Assembly (NCBI GenBank): GCA_031362405.1 | Contig: JANLSO010000118.1 | Location: 1 to 38,402 of the forward strand | Reading direction: 5' to 3' | DNA: 38,402 nt | DNA from: JANLSO01 sp031362405 | GTDB taxonomy: Bacteria > Actinomycetota > Thermoleophilia > Miltoncostaeales > Miltoncostaeaceae | Part shown: one piece after another, positions 15,574-24,591 of the stretch | Position numbering within the stretch: the first letter of the stretch is position 1 | Layout: every line of letters begins with the position of its first letter | Made by a program: the position numbers and the translations under genes | The notes under the pieces: generated by a model | The model's database searches: none | What the model saw: only the letters and a program-made list of their open reading frames with translations | What the model was told of the DNA's origin: nothing

Positions 15574-17037
15574 ATGTCAATGCCGGCCGTGCCCACCGCC
15601 TCGGGGCGGCTTTTCCCCCACCCGCGCACCACCCTTGCGTGGACACTCGTCGCGGCGGCTTGCGCCGTGGTGAGCGTGATCTTGCCGGTCGCGGGGATCG
15701 GCCTGGTGATCGTCCTGGCCATCGCCGTCGCGGTCCGCAACATCCCGTTGATGCGCATGGCGGCTCCGGTCGTGGCCGCCACGGCGGTCGCGGCGGTCGC
15801 GGGACCGAACCTGGCGCTGCCCCAGGCGCCGTGGCTGTTCCTCTTTCGGATCCTGATCGTGCTCGTCGGGCTGGTCGCGGTGGCGTGGCTCATCCTCGGT
15901 CGGCCGATCCGCATTCCGGGCCCCGTCGCCCTGCCCGGGCAACTTCTCGTCGTGTGGTTCGGGTGGTCGGTTCTGTCGATCGGGTGGGCCGGAGATGTCG
16001 TTGCGGCCGCGCGGTGGTCGCTGTTTCTGGCCATGATGGGCGGGTTGGCGCTGGCGATTCCCCTGGTGTTCGGCACCCGCCGACGCGCGATCCGACTGCT
16101 GTACGTCCTGCTGATCACGTTTGTCGTTGTGGGGCTGACATCGGCGGCGGAGATCGTGCTTGGGATACGTCTGCCGACCTCGCGTCTGGCGGGGAAGTCG
16201 GCAGAGACCGCCTTCGGCGCGACGTCGGTGTTTCGCAACGAGAACAACCTCGCGACGTACCTGACGTTGACCCTCCCGTACTTCCTGGTGCTGCCGGTGG
16301 TGTTCGGCGACATTCGGTTGCGGGTGCTCGGAATCTCCGGAAGCGGGATCGCCCTCGTCGCGCTGCTGTTCACGGGCAGCAAGGCGAACCTGATCGCCAT
16401 GGCGTTGATCCTCGTTGGCCTGATGCTTTTCCTGGGCACCGACCTGCGGATGCGCGGCCGAGTGTTGTCGGCCGTCCTGGTAGTCGTTGCCGCGGTCGCC
16501 CTGGTCGTGCCCGCGGTGCAGGGCTCGGGCGTCGTGAAGCTGCCCGAGCGCGCCGTGACGAAGTTCGACTTCTCGTTGCTTGCCGCTCAACGCGACGCCG
16601 GAACCGGGTCGGGAGCAGTGCGCTCATCGCTGCTCACCGACGGCCTCGACCTCGTGGGCGAGACCGGCGGCATCGGCGTCGGGGCCGGTAACGCCGAGTC
16701 GAGCGTCCGGTCGCTGGCCGAGTTCCCCGGCGTTGCCAACATGCACAACTGGTGGCTCGAGGTGCTCGTCGACGGGGGGTTGATCGCTCTGGCGCTCTAC
16801 GTCTGCTTCTTCGTCCACCTGCTCACCCGCCAGCTGCGCGTCGCCCGGCGCACCGCCGACCCGTTCGTGCGCTACATGGCGCTGTCGGGCGCCCTGGCTC
16901 TGACGGGGTTCATCGCCGGCAGCCTCGGACCGTCGACCGTCATCCATTTCGCGCCGATGTGGATCACCTTCGGGCTCGGCATGCTGGCGCTCGTACTCGG
17001 CCACCGGGCCGCGCAGGCCGGGGGGCGGCTGCCGTGA
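15574..17037 (+). CDS. O-antigen ligase/polymerase (Wzy/WaaL-like), second copy
   Basis: A 487-residue polytopic membrane protein with about 12 hydrophobic segments. ATSVFRNENNLATYLTLTLPYF (about residues 215-235), LFTGSKANLIAMALILVGL and the loop before NMHNWWLEVLVDGGLIALALY (about 389, with the conserved His) match the Wzy_C family. It would polymerise or transfer a lipid-linked glycan outside the membrane. It is clearly diverged from the family member at 8005, so two different reactions or two polymers are likely. ATG 15574 was chosen because the upstream frame runs back through vapBC on the other strand. The gene begins a run of seven overlapping genes. Confidence 0.8.
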   Translation: MSMPAVPTASGRLFPHPRTTLAWTLVAAACAVVSVILPVAGIGLVIVLAIAVAVRNIPLMRMAAPVVAATAVAAVAGPNLALPQAPWLFLFRILIVLVGLVAVAWLILGRPIRIPGPVALPGQLLVVWFGWSVLSIGWAGDVVAAARWSLFLAMMGGLALAIPLVFGTRRRAIRLLYVLLITFVVVGLTSAAEIVLGIRLPTSRLAGKSAETAFGATSVFRNENNLATYLTLTLPYFLVLPVVFGDIRLRVLGISGSGIALVALLFTGSKANLIAMALILVGLMLFLGTDLRMRGRVLSAVLVVVAAVALVVPAVQGSGVVKLPERAVTKFDFSLLAAQRDAGTGSGAVRSSLLTDGLDLVGETGGIGVGAGNAESSVRSLAEFPGVANMHNWWLEVLVDGGLIALALYVCFFVHLLTRQLRVARRTADPFVRYMALSGALALTGFIAGSLGPSTVIHFAPMWITFGLGMLALVLGHRAAQAGGRLP

Positions 17038-18227
17038 AGATCCTGATGCTCAGCCACATGTACCCGAGCCCGGTCAACCCGACCGCGGGGATCTTCGTCC
17101 ACGAGCAGGTCCGCGCGCTACGTGACCTCGGCCACGACGTCCGGGTCGTCTCGCCAAAAGGCTGGGCCCCGCCGCTTCTTCCCCGTTGGAAGGCCTACCG
17201 GCGGGTGCCCGGAACCGACCGCCTCGACGGCGTGCCGATCCTCTACCCGAAAAAGCTCACCCTCCCCGGCGCGCGCCTGGGGCCGCGCAACGCCGAGGCG
17301 ATGCTGCTGGCCATCCGCCGGCCGTTGACGCGCATCTCTGAGCGCTGGCCGTTCGAGGTGATCCACGCACACATGCTGGTACCCGACGGTTGGGCGGCGG
17401 CCCAGCTCGGTGGTGGGCTCAGGGTTCCGGTCGTAGCCACCGCGCACCGCGCCGACGTCCTCGACGTACCCCTGCGCGGAGAGTCGTCGCGGCGGCAGGT
17501 CGCCGACGCGATCGCCCAACTCGACCAGGTGGTGACGGTCAGCGCCTCGATCGGCATGGCCACCGACGGGGTCGGCACCCCCCGACGACCGGTACGGGTC
17601 GTGCCCAATGGGGCCGATACGCGGGTCTTCTTCCCCCGTGACCGGACCGAGATGCGCCGGCGCCTCGGGCTACCCCAGGGCGAGCGGATCATCTCATTCG
17701 TCGGAAAGCTCGAGGCCCGCAAGGGCGTCGATCATCTGATCGAGGCGATGGGCCTGCTCGCCCAACGCCCTGCCCGCACACCCCTTCTGGTCATGGCCGG
17801 GATCGGGCCGATGCAGGCGGGTTTGGAGGAACGTGCGCGGGCGCTGGGCATCGGCGACCGCGTCCGTTTCGTCGGCAAGGTGCCGCATGACGATGTTGCT
17901 CTCTGGATGGCCGCGGGCGACGTATTCGTCCTTCCGTCGCTCAGCGAAGGGCTGCCGACCGTGGTGTGCGAGGCGATGAACGTCGGGCTGCCCGTCGTGG
18001 CCACCGCGGTCGACGGAACGCCGGAGATCGTGCGCGATGGCGACACGGGGCTCTTGGTCGCACCGCGTGACCCGGTTGACCTGGCCAACGCGGTGGCCCG
18101 GGTGATCGAGAACCCCGAGTTCGCCGCAGCAATGTCGGTGCGCGCGTTGGAGGTTGGGCGCGCCGAGTACACGTGGGCGGCCAACGCCGCGCGGATGAGC
18201 GCGATCTATGCCGAGCTCGTCGCGTGA
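17034..18227 (+). CDS. GT4 family glycosyltransferase
   Basis: A 397-residue GT-B enzyme. The start MKILMLSHMYPSPVNPTAGI with GIFVHEQVRAL and DGVPILYPKK, then VIHAHMLVPDGWAAAQLG and RVVPNGADTRVFFP, is the common pattern of GT4 mannosyl/glucosyl-type enzymes. The C-terminal domain has ISFVGKLEARKGVDHLIEA and PSLSEGLPTVVCEAMNVGLP (about 302-321) with both Glu residues of the donor-binding motif. It acts on the cytoplasmic face. GTG 17034 overlaps the ligase stop and the 3' end overlaps the ATP-grasp gene, both by four bases. Donor and linkage are unknown. Confidence 0.87.
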   Translation: MKILMLSHMYPSPVNPTAGIFVHEQVRALRDLGHDVRVVSPKGWAPPLLPRWKAYRRVPGTDRLDGVPILYPKKLTLPGARLGPRNAEAMLLAIRRPLTRISERWPFEVIHAHMLVPDGWAAAQLGGGLRVPVVATAHRADVLDVPLRGESSRRQVADAIAQLDQVVTVSASIGMATDGVGTPRRPVRVVPNGADTRVFFPRDRTEMRRRLGLPQGERIISFVGKLEARKGVDHLIEAMGLLAQRPARTPLLVMAGIGPMQAGLEERARALGIGDRVRFVGKVPHDDVALWMAAGDVFVLPSLSEGLPTVVCEAMNVGLPVVATAVDGTPEIVRDGDTGLLVAPRDPVDLANAVARVIENPEFAAAMSVRALEVGRAEYTWAANAARMSAIYAELVA

Positions 18228-19378
18228 ACGCCGCCGTTGTTCTTCAGGCCTCGGGGCCCAACGCGCTGGGCATCGTCCGCTCACTGGGTCGGATGGGGGT
18301 CGAGGTGATCGCCACCGATCACGGCTCCACGGCGCTCGCGATGTCGTCCCGCTACGCCCGCGGCGCGGTGATCCCCGACCCGCTCGCCGACCCCGGCGCG
18401 TTCGTCGATGGCCTGCTCGCCCTTGGCCGCCGGCACCGCGCACGGCCGGTGCTGTTCGCCACCCACGACGAGGCGCTCGCGGCGATCGGGCCACGCGAGG
18501 CCGAGATCGACGAGGTCTTTCTGCGCCCGTGGAACGACTGGGCTCAGATGCAGGTCACGATGGACAAAAGCGGCCAGCACGCAGCGGCCCGGAAGATCGG
18601 CTTCCCGATACCCGCAACCGTCGTACCCGGCGCAGACGATGATCCTGTGGCCGCAGCTGAGGCCGCCGGCCTGCGCTACCCGGTGATTCTCAAACCCGAA
18701 TACTCGCCCGAGTTCCGTCGAGTCTTTCGGGCGCAGGTGCTGGAGGCCGAGAGGCCCGCGGCCCTGCGCGAGGCGTGGGGCAGGGCAGCCCGGTACGGCC
18801 CCCAGATCCAGGAGGTCATCCCGGGAGACGACGACCAGTTCTGGACGCTCGGCAGCTACCGCGACCGCACCGGCCGGCCCGTGGCGTCGTTCACCGGACG
18901 CAAGCTGCGCCAATGGCCCCCGCATTTCGGCACCGCCCGCGCAGCCGAGGCGCAGTGGGATCCGGCCCTTGCGGAGCGCTGCCACCGCCTTCTCGACGCG
19001 CTCGACTTCCATGGCATCTCGCAGGTCGAGGTCAAGCGCGATGCCCGGGATGGCCGCGACTACCTGATCGAGGTGAACCCTCGGTCGTGGCTGTGGATAT
19101 CGCTCGCCACGGCCTGCGGGGTGAACATCCCGTACGCCTGTTACCGCGATGCGATCGGCAGCCCAATTGCGTTTCCCCCGGGGCATCGCGGTGGGAAACG
19201 GTGGACGCTCATCACCCGTCACGCCGTCGCGACGGCCCGAGAGGTGCGGGCCCGCCGCTGGAGCTCCCGCGCGGCACTCGGCTCGGTACGGCCGCCGATC
19301 ATCGACGCGGTGCTCGACCCGCGCGATCCGCGCCCGAGCATCCAGCACCTGACCCGCATGGTGCGCCGACGTGGATAG
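18224..19378 (+). CDS. ATP-grasp carboxylate-amine ligase-like protein
   Basis: A 384-residue protein of the CarB-like ATP-grasp superfamily. It has an N-terminal Rossmann-like part (AVVLQASGPNALGIVRSLGR), TMDKSGQHAAARKIGFPIPA as the junction to the ATP-grasp domain, YPVILKPEYSPEF with the ATP lysine, IQEVIPGDDDQFWTLGSY and YLIEVNPRSWLW (about 280-291) with Glu and Asn metal ligands. Such enzymes activate a carboxylate as acyl-phosphate and join it to an amine or thiol. Its position between a GT4 and a deacetylase-GT fusion suggests it adds or makes an amide-linked group on the glycan: the deacetylase could expose the amine. That link is an inference. GTG 18224 overlaps the GT4 stop. Confidence 0.75.
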   Translation: MNAAVVLQASGPNALGIVRSLGRMGVEVIATDHGSTALAMSSRYARGAVIPDPLADPGAFVDGLLALGRRHRARPVLFATHDEALAAIGPREAEIDEVFLRPWNDWAQMQVTMDKSGQHAAARKIGFPIPATVVPGADDDPVAAAEAAGLRYPVILKPEYSPEFRRVFRAQVLEAERPAALREAWGRAARYGPQIQEVIPGDDDQFWTLGSYRDRTGRPVASFTGRKLRQWPPHFGTARAAEAQWDPALAERCHRLLDALDFHGISQVEVKRDARDGRDYLIEVNPRSWLWISLATACGVNIPYACYRDAIGSPIAFPPGHRGGKRWTLITRHAVATAREVRARRWSSRAALGSVRPPIIDAVLDPRDPRPSIQHLTRMVRRRG

Positions 19379-21734
19379 GCCCCTGCGAATGGCGATCGTC
19401 GACTGTCGGACTGATTTCGTGCCGCGGGCACGGTGGGTGCTGGAGACGTTCGCCGAGGCCCTTGAGCGGACACCCGAGATCACGGTCGGGCCGCTGGACG
19501 CGGTCGATCTGGTCTACGGGCCCGAGCGGCCCGAGACGGGCATCTGGATTCCCGCTCAAATCGACGCGCAGGAGTTCTTCGAGCGCCGCAATCCGTTTCC
19601 GACGCAGGCCGTCTACCGCGCCGGGAACCTCAGCCTCCTGTTCCCGCCGAACGAGCCGAACGCGGCGATCCCGGGCGACGTCGTGGCAAGCGCGTTCTAC
19701 CTTCTGGCCCGTTGGGATGAGCTGTGCGTGAGCGACCGCGATCGGTTTGACCGTCTGCCGCTGGAGGCCTCGTGCTTCGGCCAGATCGCCGGGCTCGACC
19801 TGGAGGAGCCGGCCGTCGAGGGGTACATCGCGGCCCTGCGCGGGGCGCTCGGGATGCCCGCACCGCAAAGCTGGACCGTCTACCTGACGCACGACATCGA
19901 CCGGCTGCGGCGGCGAACCGCCAAAGGCATTCTCGGAATGCTGCGCCGTCGCGGGCCGCGCGCGCTGGCATCGCTCATCGGCCGCGACCCGTGGAACAAC
20001 GTCCCCGATCTGCTGTGGACGACCTCCCGGCGCGGCCTGGCGAGCACCGTCTACCTGATCGGCCGCAACCTGCAGCCGCTCGATGGCACCCCCGCCCGCC
20101 ACTACGACCGCCACCGGGCCAGGTTGGCGCGCGCGGTGCGCGCCTCGGGCAGCGAGGTCGGCCTGCATGCCTCGTTCACCGCCTCAGAATCGAGCGACGA
20201 ACTCCAGACCGAGTGGACGGGCTTCCGGGCCGAGGTCGGTGAGCCGATGACCGGCGTGCGCTACCACTACCTGCGCTTTCGCTATCACGAGACGGTGCGG
20301 TGGCTCGAGAACGCCGGGGTCACCTACGACGCCAGCCTCGGAGCGTCCGAGGCCCCCGGCTTTGTCTGCGGAATCGCCCGCCCCTTCCGCCCGTACCTGA
20401 TCGGCGACGAGCGCCCGGCCCGCCTGCAACTAGTGCCGCTGGCGGTGATGGATACCGCCCTTCACTCGCGCCTTGGGCTCGATGCCGACGCCGCCCGCGA
20501 GCGGGCGCTGTCGGTGCTCGACGCCGTGCGCCGCGCCGGCGGGGCCGCGTGCCTCTTGTGGCACAACACCTACCTGGCCGACGATCGTGCTCCGGGCTAC
20601 GGGAATCTCTGGGAGGAACTTCTCGACGGGCTCACCGCACGGGGGGCGACCCTTGGCCCGGTCAGCCCACCGCCGGCGCCGGTGTCGGCCGAGCGCCGAC
20701 CGCTGCGGGTCGTCCACCTCACGAGCGTGCACCGACCACGGGACGTGCGGATCTTCCATAAGGAGGCCACCGCCGTCGCCCGGGCCGGGGGGCAGGCCGG
20801 TGTCTTCGGCCTCGTGACACCCGCCCATCGTGCCCAGCGGCTTTTCGCCGGGTGGCGCCTCATGCGCAACGCCGCCGAGCTGCCGGCCGACGTCTACCAC
20901 GTCCACGATCCGGAGCTTCTTCCGGGCGCCCTGCGGCTGGCCCGGCGCACGGGCACCCCCGTCGTCTACGACGTCCACGAGTATCTCGGTCAGACGACCC
21001 GCACCAAGCGGTGGCTGCCCGGCCCGGTGCGCGCACCGCTGGCGTGGGCGGCGGAACGTGTCGAGGCGGCGTTCGCCGCCCGGCTCGACGGGGTGATCGC
21101 CGTGAATGCCGATCTCGCGGCCCGGTTCGCCGTCGCCGGTGCCGCACCCGTGGCGTCGGTGACCAACGCCCCCTGGAGCGACGCCTTCGGCGAAGTCGTT
21201 GATCCCGAGGGTCCGATCGTGCTCTACGTCGGCGGGCTCGGGCCCCTGCGCGGCCTCGAGGTGATGCGCGCAGCGTTCCCCTTTGTCACGCACCCCGGAG
21301 CCCGGCTCCTCCTCGCCGGGCCAGGGGAACCGGGCGAGTTGACGGGCGCCGTCGAGCATCTGGGCGCCGTCGACCACAGCGCCGTCCCCGCCCTCCTGCG
21401 TCGGGCCGCCATTGCGTGGATTCCCCTGCAAATGCACGGCAACTATGCCCGTGCGGTGCCGACGAAGCTCACCGAGGCCATGGCCGCGGGGCGGCCGGTG
21501 GTCGCCAGCGACATGGGCCGGATGGCCGCCATCGTCCGCGCCGCCGGATGTGGAATTCTCGTGGCGCCCGACGACCCGCGGGCGCATGCCGCGGCCATCG
21601 ACGCGCTCCTCGACGACCCCGATCGCGCCCGCCAGATGGGTGCCGCCGGGCGCGCGGCATTCCTCGACGGCCTCGCCTTCGACACCCAGGCCACGCGCCT
21701 CAACCGCTTCTACGACGAGGTGACCGGAGCATGA
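19371..21734 (+). CDS. Fusion of polysaccharide-deacetylase-like domain and GT4 glycosyltransferase
   Basis: A 787-residue two-part protein. Residues 1-430: an N-terminal region resembling those found before bacterial deacetylase-like domains (GPLDAVDLVYGPERPETGIW), then WTVYLTHDIDRLR (about 170-182) with the Asp pair of the NodB-like THDxD motif, GSEVGLHASFTA at about 260 with a His-x-Ser, YHYLRFRYHETVRW, and CLLWHNTYL. After a proline-rich linker (SPPPAPVSAERRP), residues 443-787 are GT4: RVVHLTSVHRPRDVRIFHKE, DVYHVHDPELLPGALRL, LYVGGLGPLRGLEV, and KLTEAMAAGRPVVASD. The first half would remove acyl groups or bind sugars and the second would transfer a sugar. No signal peptide is seen, so both would act in the cytoplasm. 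GTG 19371 overlaps the ATP-grasp gene by 8 bases, and the frame is uninterrupted. Confidence 0.75.
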   Translation: MDRPLRMAIVDCRTDFVPRARWVLETFAEALERTPEITVGPLDAVDLVYGPERPETGIWIPAQIDAQEFFERRNPFPTQAVYRAGNLSLLFPPNEPNAAIPGDVVASAFYLLARWDELCVSDRDRFDRLPLEASCFGQIAGLDLEEPAVEGYIAALRGALGMPAPQSWTVYLTHDIDRLRRRTAKGILGMLRRRGPRALASLIGRDPWNNVPDLLWTTSRRGLASTVYLIGRNLQPLDGTPARHYDRHRARLARAVRASGSEVGLHASFTASESSDELQTEWTGFRAEVGEPMTGVRYHYLRFRYHETVRWLENAGVTYDASLGASEAPGFVCGIARPFRPYLIGDERPARLQLVPLAVMDTALHSRLGLDADAARERALSVLDAVRRAGGAACLLWHNTYLADDRAPGYGNLWEELLDGLTARGATLGPVSPPPAPVSAERRPLRVVHLTSVHRPRDVRIFHKEATAVARAGGQAGVFGLVTPAHRAQRLFAGWRLMRNAAELPADVYHVHDPELLPGALRLARRTGTPVVYDVHEYLGQTTRTKRWLPGPVRAPLAWAAERVEAAFAARLDGVIAVNADLAARFAVAGAAPVASVTNAPWSDAFGEVVDPEGPIVLYVGGLGPLRGLEVMRAAFPFVTHPGARLLLAGPGEPGELTGAVEHLGAVDHSAVPALLRRAAIAWIPLQMHGNYARAVPTKLTEAMAAGRPVVASDMGRMAAIVRAAGCGILVAPDDPRAHAAAIDALLDDPDRARQMGAAGRAAFLDGLAFDTQATRLNRFYDEVTGA

Positions 21735-22945
21735 GCAGGGTCCTCTACGTCTCCCAGTACTTCGTCAGTGCCGATCAACCCGGCGGGGTTCGCCACTGGC
21801 AGCACACGCGGGCCCTGGCGCGGGCGGGCCACGACGTCGGGGTCGTCACCAGCTACGTCCAGCACAAAGAACGGACGATCCCCGAACGCTACGCGGGCCG
21901 AAAGATCGTCCGTGGACAAGAGGATGGCCTCGACATCTGGAGGACGTACTCCACGCCCGGGTACGGCCGGGATCTACGTTCCCGGGTGGCGAACTACACG
22001 AGCTTTGCGTGGTGGGCGAGCCTCGCGATGCTCCGTGCGCCGCGGCCCGATGTGATCGTCGCGTCCAGCCCGTCGCTGCCCGCCGCGGCTGCTGCCGCGT
22101 TCGTCGCGCGGCGCCGCAAAGCCCGCTTCGTGATGGAGGTCCGCGACCTGTGGCCGGACTCGGCGATCGAGATGGGGCTTGTGAAAAACACGACAACGAT
22201 CGCGATCGCCCGAAGGCTCGAGCGGTACTGCTACCGCCGGGCCGACCGGTTGATCGCCCTCACCGGAGGGATCCGCGACGGCATCCTCGCCCAGGGAATT
22301 CCCGCGGCGAAGGTCACGCTGATCACCAACGGCATCGACCTGGAGATCGGCGGTGACATTGCCCCGGCCACCCCGCCCGGCGTCGCTCACGATGCCTTCG
22401 TCGCGATGTACGTCGGCGCGCACGGCACCTACAGTTCGCTCGACACGGTGCTCGACGCCGCCACGCTCCTCGAGGGCCGCGACGACATTCGCGTCGTGCT
22501 GGTGGGTGGCGGCGACCAGAAGCCCGCCCTCCTTGACCGCGCGGCCACCCTGGGCCTTCGCAACGTCGTCTTCGTCGACTCGGTGCCCAAACGCGACGTG
22601 CCGTCGTGGCTCGCCCGGGCCGATGTGTGTTTGTTGCCGTACCAAGACCGCGCCCTGTTCGCCGGGGCGCTTCCGAACAAGGTGTTCGACTATCTGGGTG
22701 CGGCGAAGCCGATCATCGCCGCCGCTCCCGACGGGGAGCTCACCAACCTCGTGCGCGCCGCCGACTGCGGGCGGTGCGTACCCCCGGAGAACGCCACCGC
22801 GCTGGCGCAGGCCATCACCGCGGCGGCCGACGACCGCGATGCCGGTCGCGAGATGGGCGCGCGTGGACGCGAGGTCGCACTCGATAAGTACGACCGGCGG
22901 GCCCTCGCCGCTCGCTTTGTCGGCGTCGTGGAGTCGGTGGCGTGA
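21731..22945 (+). CDS. GT4 glycosyltransferase, WbuB-like
   Basis: A 404-residue GT-B enzyme. MSRVLYVSQYFVSADQPGGV and GVRHWQHTRALARAGHDV, APRPDVIVASSPSLPAAAAA, and RFVMEVRDLWPDSAIEMGLV match the WbuB-like branch that adds N-acetylated deoxy-amino sugars in O-antigen and capsule synthesis. The C-terminal domain has MYVGAHGTYSSLDTVLDAA, LPYQDRALFAGALPNKVFDY and LGAAKPIIAA. ATG 21731 overlaps the previous stop (ATGA), and the 3' end overlaps the phosphotransferase gene. The likely product is the second sugar on the lipid carrier, given that the initiating transferase follows directly; this is an inference. Confidence 0.87.
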   Translation: MSRVLYVSQYFVSADQPGGVRHWQHTRALARAGHDVGVVTSYVQHKERTIPERYAGRKIVRGQEDGLDIWRTYSTPGYGRDLRSRVANYTSFAWWASLAMLRAPRPDVIVASSPSLPAAAAAAFVARRRKARFVMEVRDLWPDSAIEMGLVKNTTTIAIARRLERYCYRRADRLIALTGGIRDGILAQGIPAAKVTLITNGIDLEIGGDIAPATPPGVAHDAFVAMYVGAHGTYSSLDTVLDAATLLEGRDDIRVVLVGGGDQKPALLDRAATLGLRNVVFVDSVPKRDVPSWLARADVCLLPYQDRALFAGALPNKVFDYLGAAKPIIAAAPDGELTNLVRAADCGRCVPPENATALAQAITAAADDRDAGREMGARGREVALDKYDRRALAARFVGVVESVA

Positions 22946-23580
22946 CAACGCCCATCGCGCCGGTCGGTGGCCGCACCAAGCGGGCGTTCGACCTGGCCAT
23001 CACGGTCCCGACTCTGGTTGTCTTGAGCCCCATACTCGTCGGTCTCGCCCTTTGGATTCGGCGTGATTCTCCCGGGCCGGCCCTGTTTCGCCAAACGCGC
23101 ATCGGCTACGCGGGCAAGCCCTTTCGCGTGTTCAAGTTCCGCTCGATGATCGTCGACGCCGAATCCCAAGGCGCCGGGCTGCGCGTGACCTCGGGAGACG
23201 ATCGCATTACCGCCAGCGGCCGGGTGTTGCGCCGACTGTCACTCGACGAGCTTCCCCAGCTCATCAACGTGGCGCTCGGCGACATGAGCCTGGTCGGCCC
23301 GCGACCGACCGTCCCGGCCCAAGTCGAGCGGTACAGCGAACACCAGCGCCGCCGCCTACTCGCCCGGCCGGGCCTCACGGGCCTCGCCCAAGTGCGGGGG
23401 CGCAACGCCATCCCCTGGTCGCAACGGATCGAGATCGACGTCGAGTACGTCGACCGGTGGAGCCTTCGCCGCGATCTGGGCATCCTCGCCCGCACCGTCA
23501 TGGTCGTGCTCGGGCGCGGACAGACCTACGACGACCAGGCTCCCGTTTTCGATCTCCCGGCAAAGGACACCGATGACTGA
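22942..23580 (+). CDS. Polyprenyl-phosphate sugar-1-phosphate transferase (PglC/WcaJ-type)
   Basis: A 212-residue small monotopic phosphoglycosyl transferase. A re-entrant N-terminal helix (FDLAITVPTLVVLSPILVGLALW reads across residues 15-37) is followed by SPGPALFRQTRIG, FRVFKFRSM at about 61-69, LRRLSLDELPQLINV with the catalytic Asp-Glu pair near 102, GDMSLVGPRP, and RPGLTGLAQVRGRN. The enzyme moves a sugar 1-phosphate from a UDP-sugar to undecaprenyl (or decaprenyl) phosphate, the first step of the lipid-linked glycan. GTG 22942 overlaps the WbuB-like gene. The 3' end overlaps a second ATP-grasp gene by 8 bases. The sugar is likely an N-acetylated amino sugar, by family and neighbour only. 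Confidence 0.92.
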   Translation: MTTPIAPVGGRTKRAFDLAITVPTLVVLSPILVGLALWIRRDSPGPALFRQTRIGYAGKPFRVFKFRSMIVDAESQGAGLRVTSGDDRITASGRVLRRLSLDELPQLINVALGDMSLVGPRPTVPAQVERYSEHQRRRLLARPGLTGLAQVRGRNAIPWSQRIEIDVEYVDRWSLRRDLGILARTVMVVLGRGQTYDDQAPVFDLPAKDTDD

Positions 23581-24580
23581 GGTGAACGTTCTTCTGACCT
23601 GCGCAGGTCAGCGTGTCGACATCGTGCGCGCGTTCCAAGCGGTTCTCGACGCCGGTCCGCATTCGGGGGGCGTGTTCGTCAACGACACCGATCCCCTGTC
23701 GCCGGCTCTTTTTGCCGCCGACGAGGTTCTGGACCTGCCGCGCGTCGACGACCCCAACTACGGGGCGGCGATCGCCAACGCATGCGAGGCACGTGGGATT
23801 CGCGCGGTGCTGCCGCTCACCGACCTCGATCCGGTGATCCTCGCCGCGGCCGCCCCGGGAATCCGCGCCACCGGTGCCGAGGTGTTCTTGCCCACCCCCG
23901 AGGTGGCCCGCGGCTGTCGAGACAAGTGGGACTGCCACCAGATGCTCACCGCCGCCGGGCTGCCGTCGCCGCCGACATGGCTCCCCGATGAGGTCGATTT
24001 CACCACCCTGCCGTACCCGGTGATGACCAAGGCCCGGATCGGCTTCGCGGGTCGGGGCATCCATCGCTGCACGAACGCTGACGAGCTGGCGTTCTTCCTC
24101 GAGTACTCACCGCTCGACAGCGTTATCCAGGCGTGCCTCGAGGGCGGCACGGAGTTCTCGATCGACTGCTTGGCGGATCTCTCGGGCCGGCCGATCGGGG
24201 CCGTGCCCCGGGCGATGCTGCAGAGCAAGGGCGGCGAGCAGATCAAGGGTGAAACGCTTGATGACCCGCAGCTCGTCGACCTGGCAGTGCAGGTGATCGA
24301 TGGGCTCGGTTTGGTCGGCCCGTGCACCGTGCAGTGCTTTCGCGATGGCGACACGATTCTCGGGGTCACCGACATCAACACGCGCTTCGGTGGCGGGTTC
24401 CCGCTGCCCCAGGCGGCCGGGGCCGGATACCCGGCGAAGATCGTCGCCATGGCCGCCGGGGAACGGCTGGAACCGACCCTCGGCGAGCACCGCGCGGGTA
24501 TCGTCATGACACGCTTTCTCGACCAGACGCTGCTGCTGCGCGGGCCCGGCGGGCTCGCCGCCCTGCGCGACGGCAGCTAG
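23573..24580 (+). CDS. ATP-grasp ligase (CarB/PylC-like)
   Basis: A 335-residue ATP-grasp protein. NVLLTCAGQRVDIVRAF is the N-terminal Rossmann-like fold; VARGCRDKWDCHQMLTAAGL precedes the ATP-binding domain, with YPVMTKARIGFAGRGIHRC supplying a lysine and a glycine-rich loop. QACLEGGTEFSIDCLAD, TVQCFRDGDTILGVTDINTR and RFGGGFPLPQAAG give the metal and substrate region. Families of this type form amide bonds in cofactor, peptide and glycan pathways and are often found beside PglC-type transferases. The coupled order PGT then ATP-grasp suggests that this protein modifies the first sugar or its precursor. ATG 23573 is the best start. It ends at the TAG that overlaps the next promoter. Confidence 0.78.
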   Translation: MTEVNVLLTCAGQRVDIVRAFQAVLDAGPHSGGVFVNDTDPLSPALFAADEVLDLPRVDDPNYGAAIANACEARGIRAVLPLTDLDPVILAAAAPGIRATGAEVFLPTPEVARGCRDKWDCHQMLTAAGLPSPPTWLPDEVDFTTLPYPVMTKARIGFAGRGIHRCTNADELAFFLEYSPLDSVIQACLEGGTEFSIDCLADLSGRPIGAVPRAMLQSKGGEQIKGETLDDPQLVDLAVQVIDGLGLVGPCTVQCFRDGDTILGVTDINTRFGGGFPLPQAAGAGYPAKIVAMAAGERLEPTLGEHRAGIVMTRFLDQTLLLRGPGGLAALRDGS

Positions 24581-24583
24581 AGT
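24578..24583 (+). promoter_or_regulatory. Putative -10 box (TAGAGT), leaderless start of the Wzz-like gene
   Basis: TAGAGT begins on the stop codon of the ATP-grasp gene and is followed by 8 bases and GTG 24592. No ribosome-binding site precedes that GTG. It would allow the export part of the cluster to be transcribed separately. Confidence 0.45.
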
Positions 24584-24591
24584 CGGCCGCC

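Noticed and set aside
17203..17226. GGTGCCCGGAACC inside a GT4 gene looks like a fifth palindrome.
   Set aside because: The flanks do not pair well and the encoded residues (RRVPGTDRLDG) occupy a position normally filled in GT4 proteins, so nothing appears inserted.
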